64,000 nt of DNA from Roseibium alexandrii DFL-11 (GCF_000158095.2 NZ_CM011002.1:673541-737540); one strand, 5' to 3'; shown: positions 9,056-17,339, counted from the stretch's first letter. Translations and numbers: made by a program. The notes: generated from the letters alone by a model not told the origin.

Positions 9056-9394
9056 ATGGCAAAATACACCTGCGGACGATTGTTTTCAGTGCCCATATCC
9101 CGGAAGCGGGTCCGTATTGCGCTGGTCGCGCTTCTATTGTGGCCGCCGGGTGTCCAATCGCAAGAGTTTACGCCAAACGAGTCTTCGCTTGGCTCCTTAA
9201 CCTGCCAGCAGCTTTGGTATCTGGAGCAGGAAGTTCTGGCTAAAGCCCGTGTGTGCTTGAAGAGCCAGCGTGCACAGAATGCGTTCAAACGAGCCAAGCC
9301 ATGTATTTCCGATGAGGAAAGAATTTTGCCGGCGAAGGTGAGGGACTATCTCTCAGCGGTGCGAGAAACGGCATCTTTGAAGAAGTGCTCCTGA
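9056..9394 (+). CDS. Secreted YARHG-like domain protein
   Basis: A 112-residue protein with a basic N terminus, a hydrophobic stretch (VRIALVALLLW) and a probable signal cleavage near VQSQE. The mature part has LTCQQLWYLEQEVLAKARVC, which resembles the short YARHG repeat (LTCxELWxxRNxIYARxGYCF) found in exported alphaproteobacterial proteins. Four Cys residues follow the signal. No function is known. The classical YARHG letters are only partly kept, so the domain call is moderate. Confidence 0.55.
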   Translation: MAKYTCGRLFSVPISRKRVRIALVALLLWPPGVQSQEFTPNESSLGSLTCQQLWYLEQEVLAKARVCLKSQRAQNAFKRAKPCISDEERILPAKVRDYLSAVRETASLKKCS

Positions 9395-9398
9395 GTGG

Positions 9399-9419
9399 AC
9401 AGGCTTTCGTTAAGCCTGT
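9399..9419 (+). terminator. Hairpin after the YARHG-like gene
   Basis: ACAGGCTT and AAGCCTGT pair perfectly over 8 bp around a 5-nt loop, just after the stop at 9394. No T run follows, so termination is only probable. Confidence 0.35.
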
Positions 9420-9536
9420 GGACCTTCATCGCTTTTCCGGTGGCGCTTTCGTGCATCTGCCGTTAGTTCTAGATGCTCCTGCAAATAGGATGCGGCTGCT
9501 TCCGGCAAAAGCGTACGGAACAAAAGGGAGGGCGAA

Positions 9537-10952
9537 ATGAGCAATGCGGCCGAGCTTGACATGTCCCCTTCACCCGAGCTGCAGATCCCGGTTCGCGACG
9601 ATGACGAACGGCTTAATCCGGACTTTATCGCCGCCGTTGAAACCGCAATCGCGGCGGAAGACAAATCCGGTCTGTCAGCGATTGCTGCTGATTTGCATGA
9701 AGCAGATACCGGCGATCTTCTCGAAGCCCTAAGTCCGGATGACCGGGCCGCCTTCATCCGGCTTCTCGGCGAGGATTTCGACTACACCGCCCTGACGGAG
9801 ACCGACGAGGCGGTCCGTCTTCAACTTCTCGAAGATCTTCCAAATGATGTCATCGCGGAAGGCCTTGGCGACCTTGATTCCGATGACGCGGTCTACATCC
9901 TTGAAGATCTGGACGAAGACGACCAGGCCGCAATCCTTGAGGAACTGCCCTATGCGGACAGGGCCCAGCTCAAAAAGGCGCTGGATTATCCGGAAGATAG
10001 CGCCGGCCGCCGCATGCAGAGTGAGTTTATCGCCGTAGCGCCGTTCTGGACCGTTGGCCAGACCATTGATTACATGCGCGAAGCCCGGGATCTTCCGGAT
10101 GATTTTTATGAGATCTATGTTGTCGATCCCTCGTTCAAGCTTTTGGGGTCTGTCCATCTCGACAAGATCTTGAGAACCAAGCGGCGTGAAAAAGTCACCT
10201 CGATCATGGCCGAGCGACTGGACGCCGTCCAGGCGACGGAAGATCAGGAAGAGGTTGCCCGCCGGTTCGAACGCTATAACCTTGTGTCCTCTGCGGTGGT
10301 TGACGAAAACGATCGGCTTGTCGGCGTTCTGACTGTCGACGACATCGTTGACGTCATCCAGGAAGAAGCTGAAGAAGACCTGCGTGCCCTCGCAGGGTTG
10401 GGCGATGAGGAGATTTCCGACAATGTCATGACAATTGCCAGGTCCCGTTTGACCTGGCTGGTTGTTAATCTTGGAACCGCGGTTCTGGCGTCTGTCGTAA
10501 TCGCGCTGTTCGAGGAGACGATCGAGGCCATGGTGGCACTTGCCGTCCTGATGCCAATCGTGGCGTCGATGGGAGGCAATGCCGGCACTCAGACGATGAC
10601 CGTTGCCGTCCGCGGTATCGCAACCCAGGAACTCAGCGCCCGGAACCTTATGCGTGTTCTCAATCGTGAGGTTCTTGTCAGCTGTTTGAACGGACTGGCA
10701 CTGGCGGTCCTGATCGGTGTGACCGCCTGGTTGTGGTTTTCAAGCCTCGGGCTTGGCGTCGTGATCGGCAGCGCCATCGTGATCAATATGCTGTTTGCCG
10801 GCTTGTCTGGCCTATTGATCCCGATCGCACTCGACCGGCTCAATATTGATCCGGCAATCGCATCCAGTGTGTTCGTCACAACCGTGACGGACGTCGTCGG
10901 CTTTTTCGCCTTCCTTGGCATTGCCGCACTCTGGTTTGGCTTGCCGTTCTAG
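9537..10952 (+). CDS. mgtE: Magnesium transporter MgtE
   Basis: 471 residues in the MgtE order. An acidic N-domain with repeated LEDLDEDDQAAILEEL-type helices covers about 30-155. Two CBS motifs follow at about 160-280, including VSSAVVDENDRLVGVLTVDDI. Five membrane helices cover about 305-470, with the pore signature MPIVASMGGNAGTQT near 342. MgtE is a homodimeric inner-membrane Mg2+ channel gated by cytosolic Mg2+ through the N and CBS domains. GGGAGG precedes the ATG. I found no M-box-like leader in the 140 nt upstream. Confidence 0.95.
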   Translation: MSNAAELDMSPSPELQIPVRDDDERLNPDFIAAVETAIAAEDKSGLSAIAADLHEADTGDLLEALSPDDRAAFIRLLGEDFDYTALTETDEAVRLQLLEDLPNDVIAEGLGDLDSDDAVYILEDLDEDDQAAILEELPYADRAQLKKALDYPEDSAGRRMQSEFIAVAPFWTVGQTIDYMREARDLPDDFYEIYVVDPSFKLLGSVHLDKILRTKRREKVTSIMAERLDAVQATEDQEEVARRFERYNLVSSAVVDENDRLVGVLTVDDIVDVIQEEAEEDLRALAGLGDEEISDNVMTIARSRLTWLVVNLGTAVLASVVIALFEETIEAMVALAVLMPIVASMGGNAGTQTMTVAVRGIATQELSARNLMRVLNREVLVSCLNGLALAVLIGVTAWLWFSSLGLGVVIGSAIVINMLFAGLSGLLIPIALDRLNIDPAIASSVFVTTVTDVVGFFAFLGIAALWFGLPF

Positions 10953-10969
10953 CATCCGTAGACTTCGCG

Positions 10970-11710
10970 TCATTTAAGGTCAGTGTTTCTGAGATTATCC
11001 CGCAATTTCATAATCTTGGTTTGAAGATCCACGATCTCCTCAAGGCTCAGGCCTGTTGACGAGAAGATGCATTCTGCAAAATGTTCGGTCTTCTTTTGAA
11101 GGTTTCGGCCCTTGCGGGTGAGCTTCAGGATCACCTGCCGTTCGTCCTTGGTGGAGCGGGTACGGGTGAGGAGGCCCATGGCTTCCAGGCGTTTCAGCAG
11201 CGGTGTGAGCGTGTTGGTGTCCAACTGAAGCTTTTGCGTGATCGCCCCGACCGGGACATTGTTCTTGTCCCACAAGACAGTCATGGCAAGAAACTGCGGA
11301 TACGTCAGGCCTACGTCTTTCAGCAGCGTTTTATAGACACCGTGCATCGCGTGGTTCGCCGAATAGAGCGAAAAGCACAGATACTTGTCCAGCGGCAGCG
11401 GGCCATCAGGACGGATCTCCAGCGTGCCGATCCCGTCGGATTTTTCGCCGTTTTCAATTGGATTTTCTGCGGATGCATCCGATGTGTTCACCGGAACCTC
11501 ACCGGTTGCATCTGCTGGATCAGTGCCTTCGACTGCTGCTGCATCCAAAGCCATGGCTGCCTCGTCAGCGGTCTTTTTGGACTTCCGTTTCTTTGGCTTG
11601 GAAGACTTTTCCGGCGCAGCTGACTTCTTGTCTTTTTTGGGTTTTTCGTCTTCCGGCGCATTCAAGCCGATTGCGTCCAGAAGAGACATTTGATTGGTCG
11701 TCGTACTCAT
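10970..11710 (-). CDS. ohrR: OhrR-type MarR regulator with long N-terminal extension
   Basis: The C-terminal 140 residues form a MarR winged-helix protein. It has YLCFSLYSANHAMHG with the peroxide-sensing Cys at residue 112, LTYPQFLAMTVLW, the recognition region QLDTNTLTPLLKRLEAMGLL, and the wing TRSTKDERQVILKLT. OhrR represses ohr until organic peroxides oxidise that Cys. The first 100 residues are an extra arm: a Lys-rich stretch (about 23-46) and then an acidic, Ala-rich linker. Typical OhrR proteins are about 150 residues and lack this. ATG 11710 is the first ATG, but an internal start cannot be excluded. It is divergent from ohr. Confidence 0.88.
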   Translation of the reverse strand: MSTTTNQMSLLDAIGLNAPEDEKPKKDKKSAAPEKSSKPKKRKSKKTADEAAMALDAAAVEGTDPADATGEVPVNTSDASAENPIENGEKSDGIGTLEIRPDGPLPLDKYLCFSLYSANHAMHGVYKTLLKDVGLTYPQFLAMTVLWDKNNVPVGAITQKLQLDTNTLTPLLKRLEAMGLLTRTRSTKDERQVILKLTRKGRNLQKKTEHFAECIFSSTGLSLEEIVDLQTKIMKLRDNLRNTDLK

Positions 11711-11785
11711 AATCCGCCTTATAAATCGCGCGCGACTTGATCGCAACCTGTTGACGTTTTTGCCAGTGCAGCTTATGTGGGTAAA

Positions 11786-11805
11786 TTATATCGTGTGCGA
11801 TATAA
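11786..11805. promoter_or_regulatory. Candidate OhrR operator between ohrR and ohr
   Basis: TTATATCG and CGATATAA form a perfect 8-bp inverted repeat separated by TGTG, located 55 nt upstream of the ohr start in the divergent gap. The size and AT-rich symmetry suit a MarR-family dimer. A second short palindrome, TCGCGCGCGA at 11726-11735, lies closer to ohrR. Binding by OhrR is inferred from position. Confidence 0.7.
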
Positions 11806-11859
11806 AAGATGCTGGCTACCGGCAAAAAATCAGTTTTCACATTTTAAGGGAATGATGAG

Positions 11860-12285
11860 ATGAGCGTTGAAGTGCTTTATGAAACGAAAGCAAAAGCAAC
11901 CGGTGGGCGCGATGGCGCAGTCGAAACCCTAACCGGATCGTTCAAGACCAAGCTGACGACGCCGAAAGAACTCGGCGGTGCCGGAGGTGCAGGCAACAAC
12001 CCGGAAGAGCTGTTTGCGTCCGGTTATGCAGCCTGTTTCATCGGCGCCATGAAATTCGTTGGCAGCCAGGAAAAAATTGCGGTCCCGGCAGACACATCCA
12101 TCACTGCGACAGTCGGCATTGGCCCTAGATCCGAGGGTGGATTTGGTTTGGAGGTCGCGCTGGAAGTCTCGGTTCCGGGCATGGATAAGGCCGAGGCCGA
12201 AGCTCTTGTCGCCAAGGCACATGAAGTATGTCCGTATTCCAATGCGACCCGTGGCAACATCGACGTGAAACTGTCAATCGTCTGA
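11860..12285 (+). CDS. ohr: Organic hydroperoxide resistance protein Ohr
   Basis: 141 residues with all Ohr/OsmC features: an N-terminal LYETKAKATGGRDG strand, the catalytic Cys at 59 in ASGYAACFIGA, and the resolving Cys at 124 in HEVCPYSNATRGN. Ohr is a homodimeric lipoyl-dependent thiol peroxidase that reduces organic and fatty-acid hydroperoxides. The HEVCPYSNATRGN motif separates Ohr from OsmC. Expression is expected to be released by OhrR oxidation through the operator just upstream. Confidence 0.96.
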   Translation: MSVEVLYETKAKATGGRDGAVETLTGSFKTKLTTPKELGGAGGAGNNPEELFASGYAACFIGAMKFVGSQEKIAVPADTSITATVGIGPRSEGGFGLEVALEVSVPGMDKAEAEALVAKAHEVCPYSNATRGNIDVKLSIV

Positions 12286-12342
12286 CGTGATCCGCCGGTT
12301 CATCTCAAACGGTGGACCGGTATCCTCTTGAAGGTATTCTCA

Positions 12343-12636
12343 ATGATGGCAGGAAACCTGTTTGTGGTCGATCTGACCTATATCGCCGACTTTTCGAAAG
12401 TTGACGCGTTGCTTGAACCTCATCGGGCTTTCTTGAAGTCCGGCTATGATCACGGTGTGTTTCTGGCATCTGGACCGAAGGAACCACGGACAGGTGGTGT
12501 CATTCTTGCCCGCGCGGACACCCGCGCAGAACGTCAAAAGCTGATTGACCAAGACCCTTTCAAGCAAGAGGGCGTTGCCGCGTATCACGTCACGGAGTTT
12601 AATCCGGTTATGAAAGCCGATTGCATCTCGTTTTAG
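12343..12636 (+). CDS. YciI family protein
   Basis: A 97-residue single-domain YciI-like protein starting at ATG 12343 (ATG 12346 is also possible). The ferredoxin-like fold shows as LFVVDLTYIADFSKVDALLEPHRAFL, then FLASGPKEPRTGGVILAR and DPFKQEGVAAYHVTEFNP. The His in EPHRAFL and the Asp in the DPF turn are the usual putative active-site residues. The family function is unclear. It follows ohr by about 60 nt and may share its transcript. Confidence 0.8.
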   Translation: MMAGNLFVVDLTYIADFSKVDALLEPHRAFLKSGYDHGVFLASGPKEPRTGGVILARADTRAERQKLIDQDPFKQEGVAAYHVTEFNPVMKADCISF

Positions 12637-12669
12637 CGGAGGCCCCGTGGCCCCCCGGCTTGAGCTTAA

Positions 12670-13134
12670 ATGCCAATTGCTGAAAGTGCAGTGGGAACGG
12701 TGAGTGTGAGCGATAGACCGAAATTGGACGGAATTCTTGAGACTGCGGTCTATGTCGATGACATGGACGCGGCGCATGGCTTTTATGAAGGGATATTGGG
12801 TCTAAAGCGCATGGTCGCTGGCGATCGACTGTTCGCCTATGATGCGGGGCCGGCGCAAACCCTTCTTGTCTTCTACCGCGGACACACTGGAGAGGATGTG
12901 CCAACACCTGGCGGAATTGTTCCCGGCCATGACACAAGTGGGCATGGGCATTTTGCCTTCCGGATTTTGAATGATCAGCTCGGTCCCTGGAGGGATTACC
13001 TCTCATCGAAAGGTGTCGACATCATCAGCGAAGTTGTCTGGCCGGCGGGTGGCACAAGCCTTTATTTCAAGGATCCGGACGGCAATATTCTGGAACTCGC
13101 ATCGGCGCCGCTTTGGCCGAACTTTCTGGCCTAA
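12670..13134 (+). CDS. VOC (glyoxalase/bleomycin resistance fold) family protein
   Basis: A 154-residue protein with two beta-alpha-beta-beta-beta modules. The first holds LETAVYVDDMDAAHGFYEGILGL. The second holds HGHFAFRILNDQLGPWRDYL and ends SLYFKDPDGNILELA, the usual C-terminal VOC signature with the metal-ligand Glu. VOC proteins include glyoxalases, dioxygenases and resistance proteins; nothing here defines the substrate. It follows the YciI gene by 33 nt in the same direction. Confidence 0.85.
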   Translation: MPIAESAVGTVSVSDRPKLDGILETAVYVDDMDAAHGFYEGILGLKRMVAGDRLFAYDAGPAQTLLVFYRGHTGEDVPTPGGIVPGHDTSGHGHFAFRILNDQLGPWRDYLSSKGVDIISEVVWPAGGTSLYFKDPDGNILELASAPLWPNFLA

Positions 13135-13189
13135 ATTTTAAAGACTTTTACGCCATGGTGGCCGCTGCATGGGGACGGCGAGGGATGGT

Positions 13190-13900
13190 ATGAAATTCTT
13201 GCAAGCGGTTTTGCGGGCCTTGTTCTACATTGCCGTCGGTGGTGTGATCTCGATTGCAGGGGCGGCTTACTTTTTCATGAACTGGGAACCGGACCGGGAC
13301 GATTTTCCTGTGCGCGGCATTGATGTCTCGCATCATCAAGGCGACATCGACTGGGCAAAGGTTGCGAGCGACGACGTTGCCTTCGCCTACATCAAGGCCA
13401 GCGAAGGTGGCGATTTCCGCGACCGGGCATTTGCTGCAAACTGGCAAGCGGCGAGGGCCGCCAGCCTGCCGACGGGCGCCTATCACTTCTTCAGCTTGTG
13501 CAAGGACGGTGCAACGCAGGCGCGCAACTTCTTGGCCGTCCTGCCGGACGAGCCGGATATGCTGGCACCCGTTGTTGATCTGGAGTTTGAAGGAAATTGT
13601 GCCCGGCGGCCGACGACTGAGGAGCTGCTGCGGGAGATCAGCGCCTTTGTTGCAGCGGTGGAACCGATCGCAGGCAAGCGGGTCATTTTCTATGCGCCGG
13701 AAGAGTTTTACCGGATGTATTTGAGCGGCAATGGGCTGAACCGCAGGCTTTGGGTGCGCTCCATCTGGCATGCGCCGTCTTATTCCTCAGATTGGGTGCT
13801 CTGGCAGTTTCACCAGCGCGGGACTGTGGACGGGATTTCCGGCAGCGTTGATCTGAATGTTCTCCAGAAGGAATTGTCTGTTGATGATATTCAAAGTTAA
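13190..13900 (+). CDS. GH25 family lysozyme, membrane-anchored
   Basis: 236 residues from ATG 13190; an upstream ATG at 13169 would add seven. A hydrophobic anchor (about 8-30) is followed by a GH25 muramidase domain with GIDVSHHQGDIDWAKV, AYIKASEGGDF, GAYHFFSLC and LAPVVDLEFEGNC. The Asp/Glu residues of the DxE pair (VVDLEFE) and the first Asp of GIDVSHHQ are the catalytic acids. GH25 enzymes cut the MurNAc-GlcNAc bond of peptidoglycan. The protein probably acts at the periplasmic face in wall remodelling. Confidence 0.9.
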   Translation: MKFLQAVLRALFYIAVGGVISIAGAAYFFMNWEPDRDDFPVRGIDVSHHQGDIDWAKVASDDVAFAYIKASEGGDFRDRAFAANWQAARAASLPTGAYHFFSLCKDGATQARNFLAVLPDEPDMLAPVVDLEFEGNCARRPTTEELLREISAFVAAVEPIAGKRVIFYAPEEFYRMYLSGNGLNRRLWVRSIWHAPSYSSDWVLWQFHQRGTVDGISGSVDLNVLQKELSVDDIQS

Positions 13901-13932
13901 AATACTGAAATAAATATCAAAAATAAGATCTA

Positions 13933-13948
13933 TTGACTTTAACGTAAA
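13933..13948. promoter_or_regulatory. Candidate LiuR-type operator
   Basis: TTGACTTTAACGTAAA is an imperfect palindrome (six of eight positions symmetric) about 30 nt upstream of the MerR-type gene. It resembles the ACGT-centred sites I recall for LiuR regulators of branched-chain amino-acid breakdown. The assignment is an inference from similarity and position. Confidence 0.4.
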
Positions 13949-13979
13949 AAGGCGGAAGTGTGCCCGCGAAGGATCGGGT

Positions 13980-14378
13980 ATGCAGCGCTATTTTACCATC
14001 ACACAGCTCACGCAAGAGTTCGACATCACCACCAGAACGCTTCGGTTTTACGAGGCACAGGGGTTGGTGACGCCGCAGCGCCGGGGCCGTCAACGGCTTT
14101 ACACGCCCGGAGACCGGACCCGCATCAAGTTGATTTTGCGCGGCAAGCGGCTTGGCTTTTCTCTGGCGGAAGTCAAAGAGCTGATCGGCATGTACGGCAG
14201 TGCGCCGGGTGAAGCCGGCCAGCTGCGTCTGCTGATGGAGAAAATTGCCGCACGGCGCGAAGAGCTTTTGGAAAAACAACGCGATATTGAATTGACGTTG
14301 CTTGAGCTGGAAGAAGTGGAAGCCGGTGCGCTCGCGCGTATGGAAGAGCTATCCCCAGTCACCAGTGAGGAGCGTTGA
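13980..14378 (+). CDS. liuR: MerR family regulator, LiuR-like
   Basis: 132 residues: an N-terminal MerR helix-turn-helix with YFTITQLTQEFDITTRTLRFYEAQGLV, a wing with RRGRQRLY, and then a coiled-coil dimerisation helix (about 75-120). The effector region is short and has no metal-binding Cys, as in LiuR regulators of leucine and isovalerate catabolism. Its position at the head of a unit ending in isovaleryl-CoA dehydrogenase supports that role. AAGGA precedes the ATG. Confidence 0.75.
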   Translation: MQRYFTITQLTQEFDITTRTLRFYEAQGLVTPQRRGRQRLYTPGDRTRIKLILRGKRLGFSLAEVKELIGMYGSAPGEAGQLRLLMEKIAARREELLEKQRDIELTLLELEEVEAGALARMEELSPVTSEER

Positions 14379-14380
14379 AG

Positions 14381-14824
14381 ATGGAACTGAAACCGCGATC
14401 AGCCGACTGGGAGCAGCGGGTCCGCAAGAGTTTTGAAGCGCAGGCCTTCATGGAGCATCTTGGTGCGCGCATGGTCCATTTGGAGCCAGGGGCGGTCGAT
14501 CTGGAACTGTCGATGCGCCCGGAGCTGACGCAACAGCATGGGTTCTTTCATGCAGGTGCCACATCCTCGATCGCTGACAGCGCGGCCGGCTATGCGGCCC
14601 TGACGCTCTTCGCTGATGGCACCGGCGTTCTGACCACAGAATACAAGATCAATCTGCTTAATCCTGCGGCCCAGCCAACGCTTGTCGCCCGGGGCCGTGT
14701 TCTCAAGCCCGGGCGGACACTGACGATCGCGCAGGCTGATGTCTATGGCTTGTCGGATGACACACAAGTCCATGTGGCGACCGGGCTTTTCACGCTGATG
14801 AGCGTTGCGGGCATGAAGGACTGA
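14381..14824 (+). CDS. PaaI family hotdog-fold thioesterase
   Basis: 147 residues with the PaaI pattern LTQQHGFFHAGATSSIADSAAGYAA (HG and the Asp of ADSAAG are the likely catalytic region) and a LTTEYKINLLNPA strand. Such enzymes hydrolyse acyl-CoA thioesters. ATG 14381 lies 2 nt after the regulator stop and has GAGGAG upstream. In this unit it may clear stalled branched-chain acyl-CoA, which is inferred from context. Confidence 0.85.
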   Translation: MELKPRSADWEQRVRKSFEAQAFMEHLGARMVHLEPGAVDLELSMRPELTQQHGFFHAGATSSIADSAAGYAALTLFADGTGVLTTEYKINLLNPAAQPTLVARGRVLKPGRTLTIAQADVYGLSDDTQVHVATGLFTLMSVAGMKD

Positions 14825-14826
14825 AT

Positions 14827-15285
14827 ATGGCACCCATTCAAATCAGACCGATCGAACGGGCGGACAAATCCGCATGGCTGCCGCTGTGGCAGGCGTATCT
14901 TGCATTCTACCAGCAAACCCTGTCTGACGAAGTCACCGATGGGTTGTTCGAGCGATTGCTCTCAGATGGCTTTCATGACGGGCTGGTGGCGGAGCAAGAC
15001 GGCAAACTGGTTGGTTTTGTGCATTTCCTTGAGCACGCCTCGACCTGGTCGCTCACCCCGACCTGCTATCTCGAAGATCTTTATGTCGACAGCACTCAGC
15101 GCGGCGGCGGCGTTGGTCGCAAGTTGATTGAGGCCGTCTACGCAGCGGCTGAGCAAAGCGGCTGCAGCAATGTCTACTGGCACACACACGATCACAACAC
15201 CGTAGCCCGGCAGCTCTATGACCGGGTCGGTATCCTGAGCAATTTCGTGCGCTACGAAAAGCGCAAATGGGAGGACAGCGTATGA
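14827..15285 (+). CDS. GNAT family N-acetyltransferase
   Basis: 152 residues with a GNAT fold: [18 protein letters not shown] at the N terminus, [10 protein letters not shown], the strand [21 protein letters not shown] carrying the acetyl-CoA loop (QRGGGVG), and a C-terminal [20 protein letters not shown]. It starts 2 nt after the thioesterase stop and overlaps the dehydrogenase gene by 4 nt, so the operon looks translationally coupled. The substrate is unknown. Confidence 0.85.
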   Translation: MAPIQIRPIERADKSAWLPLWQAYLAFYQQTLSDEVTDGLFERLLSDGFHDGLVAEQDGKLVGFVHFLEHASTWSLTPTCYLEDLYVDSTQRGGGVGRKLIEAVYAAAEQSGCSNVYWHTHDHNTVARQLYDRVGILSNFVRYEKRKWEDSV

Positions 15286-16454
15286 TCCGCAACGATTTTC
15301 CAAGCTTCAACTTCGATCTCGGCGAGACAGCCGACATGCTGCGCGACACGGTGCGGTCCTATTCTCAGGACCGGATTGCGCCTTTGGCTGAAAAGATTGA
15401 CCGGGACGACTGGTTCCCGCGCGAGCTGTGGCCGGAAATGGGTGAACTGGGCTTGCACGGTATCACGGTTGAAGAAGAGTGGGGCGGTTCCGGCCTCGGC
15501 TATCTGGAACACTGCATTGCCATGGAAGAGGTCAGCCGGGCCTCGGCCTCGATCGGCCTGAGTTATGGGGCGCATTCGAACCTGTGCGTGAACCAACTGC
15601 GCCGTTGGGGCAATGACGATCAGAAAAAACGCTATCTCGGAAAATTGGTGTCCGGTGAACATCTCGGCGCGCTGGCGATGTCCGAGCCGGGTGCTGGATC
15701 CGACGTTGTGTCGATGAAACTGCGCGCTGACAAAAAGGGCGACAAATACATCCTCAACGGCTCCAAGATGTGGATCACCAACGGTCCGTCTGCGGACACG
15801 ATGATCATCTATGCCAAGACCGATATGGACGCGGGCCCCAAAGGCATGACGGCCTTCCTCGTCGAGAAGGACTTTAAGGGCTTTTCCGTTGCCCAGAAGC
15901 TCGACAAGCTGGGTATGCGCGGATCTGAAACCGGCGAACTGGTCTTCCAGGATTGTGAAGTGCCGGAAGAAAACGTGCTTGGAGAAGTCGGCAAGGGCGT
16001 CAATGTCCTGATGTCCGGCCTCGACTATGAGCGCGCGGTTCTGGCAGCCGGTGCCGTTGGCATCATGCAAGCCGCTATGGATGTGGTTATCCCTTACGTT
16101 CACGAGCGCGAGCAGTTCGGCAAGCCGATCGGCACGTTCCAGCTGGTCCAGGGCAAGGTCGCGGACATGTATGTCTCCATGAACGCCTCAAAGGCCTATG
16201 TCTACGCGGTCGCAAAGGCCTGTGACCGGGGTGAAACCACCCGCGAAGACGCAGCTGGCGCGATCCTCTATGCGGCGGAAAACGCGACCAAGATGGCGCT
16301 GGATGCCATCCAGCTTCTCGGTGGCAACGGCTACATCAACGAGTACCCGACCGGTCGGCTTTTGCGCGATGCCAAGCTTTATGAAATTGGCGCCGGCACC
16401 TCGGAAATCCGCCGCATGCTGATCGGCCGCGAGATTTTCTCCAAGACAGCGTGA
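15282..16454 (+). CDS. liuA: Isovaleryl-CoA dehydrogenase
   Basis: A 390-residue acyl-CoA dehydrogenase. Family signatures are [13 protein letters not shown] (130-142), the flavin-binding MWITNG, and the C-terminal [32 protein letters not shown]. The catalytic base is expected at Glu250 in [13 protein letters not shown], the position used by isovaleryl-CoA dehydrogenases rather than the C-terminal Glu of most relatives. It oxidises isovaleryl-CoA to 3-methylcrotonyl-CoA in leucine breakdown. GGGAGGA precedes ATG 15282. The carboxylase and hydratase genes of the pathway are not adjacent. Confidence 0.92.
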   Translation: MIRNDFPSFNFDLGETADMLRDTVRSYSQDRIAPLAEKIDRDDWFPRELWPEMGELGLHGITVEEEWGGSGLGYLEHCIAMEEVSRASASIGLSYGAHSNLCVNQLRRWGNDDQKKRYLGKLVSGEHLGALAMSEPGAGSDVVSMKLRADKKGDKYILNGSKMWITNGPSADTMIIYAKTDMDAGPKGMTAFLVEKDFKGFSVAQKLDKLGMRGSETGELVFQDCEVPEENVLGEVGKGVNVLMSGLDYERAVLAAGAVGIMQAAMDVVIPYVHEREQFGKPIGTFQLVQGKVADMYVSMNASKAYVYAVAKACDRGETTREDAAGAILYAAENATKMALDAIQLLGGNGYINEYPTGRLLRDAKLYEIGAGTSEIRRMLIGREIFSKTA

Positions 16455-16522
16455 TTTTTTGTCTCCCAAGATTGGCAACAGGCCCCAGACTTCTGACAAA
16501 GCCCAATGTTCCCTTCGGCGTC

Positions 16523-16590
16523 ATGTTCGGACTTGTTCCGAACATCCATAAGATATTGAAAAATATGAATCCTCGGCACAAGGCCGAGGA
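16523..16590. repeat. Two-hairpin palindromic intergenic element (REP/RIME-like)
   Basis: Two perfect stem-loops lie close together: ATGTTCGGA/TCCGAACAT at 16523-16545 and TCCTCGGC/GCCGAGGA at 16570-16590, each with a 5-nt loop. The arrangement resembles dispersed palindromic units of alphaproteobacterial genomes. Only one copy is in this window, so its repeat nature is inferred from form. Confidence 0.5.
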
Positions 16591-16626
16591 CGACTACTGT
16601 GAGAAATGAGGTTTTTCATCAAGTTT

Positions 16627-16656
16627 GCCCCGGCTTTGTTTGCCGGGGCTTTTTTG
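16627..16656 (+). terminator. Rho-independent terminator of the liu unit
   Basis: GCCCCGGC and GCCGGGGC pair perfectly around a TTTGTTT loop, followed by TTTTTTGTTT. It lies about 170 nt after isovaleryl-CoA dehydrogenase, beyond the palindromic element. Confidence 0.85.
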
Positions 16657-16716
16657 TTTCTAAAGCGCTTCTCGTTGCCGCGGTCGGACAATTTTTTGCA
16701 AATACATTTTCAAGCA

Positions 16717-16743
16717 TGTCGAAAAAGACGGACGCCGAACGTC
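16717..16743 (+). promoter_or_regulatory. Candidate ECF42-type promoter
   Basis: TGTCGA at 16717-16722 and CGTC at 16740-16743 are separated by 17 nt. As I recall, ECF42 sigma factors use a TGTCGA -35 with a CGTC/CGAC-like -10. It lies about 200 nt upstream of the DGPF gene that is usually the ECF42 target. A second TGTCGA at 16751 has no matching -10. Confidence 0.45.
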
Positions 16744-16948
16744 AGAAGTGTGTCGAAACCTGAATTTGGTGTTTTGAGAGGACCTTTTATCGGATCGGAA
16801 TGGGTGCGACCCTGTTCACTTCCTCCGATTTGGTCAAGGAAGTCCGGAGAGCAAGCGTCTTGCGATTTGATCGGAAAAGAACAAGTCTGCTCGCGGCCCG
16901 ATTTTGGATTTTGACAGTTTTTGACACTGAAGAAACGAGGATTTCAGT

Positions 16949-17308
16949 ATGAAATACATGATGTTGATCTATGCAGACCCCGCCCGCGAACCGGTTTATG
17001 GCACGCCGGAGTTTGAAAAGATGATGAGCGGCTATTTCGCGTTGAGTGAGAAATTGGCGGCGGACGGTGTCATGCTGGCCGGTGAGGGGCTGAAAGAGGC
17101 GGAGACTGCCAAAGCGCTGCGTGTGCGCGGCGGAAAAGTGGAAACCATGGATGGACCATTCGCTGAGACCAAGGAGCACCTGGGCGGGTTTTATCTCATC
17201 GACGTTCCGGATCTTGATACGGCCCTTGGTTATGCCGCTCAGATCCCGAGCGCGGAATACGGGACGGTCGAAGTACGGCCGGTGATGGACTATCCTGACG
17301 CTGGCTAA
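16949..17308 (+). CDS. DGPF (YCII-related) protein, ECF42 partner
   Basis: 119 residues with the DGPF motif in VETMDGPFAETKEHLGGFYLID and an N-terminal MKYMMLIYADP strand. This family is nearly always encoded next to an ECF42 sigma factor and is commonly its main target. It belongs to the dimeric alpha/beta-barrel group related to YciI; its biochemical role is unknown. The gene starts 31 nt before the sigma factor region in the same direction, so the two form an operon. Confidence 0.9.
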   Translation: MKYMMLIYADPAREPVYGTPEFEKMMSGYFALSEKLAADGVMLAGEGLKEAETAKALRVRGGKVETMDGPFAETKEHLGGFYLIDVPDLDTALGYAAQIPSAEYGTVEVRPVMDYPDAG

Positions 17309-17339
17309 CGGCGGTGTCCTAAACTGTCTGGAAGGTTCC

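Noticed and set aside
9395..9536. M-box magnesium riboswitch before mgtE
   Set aside because: The leader is too short and shows only one small hairpin, which belongs to the end of the upstream gene.
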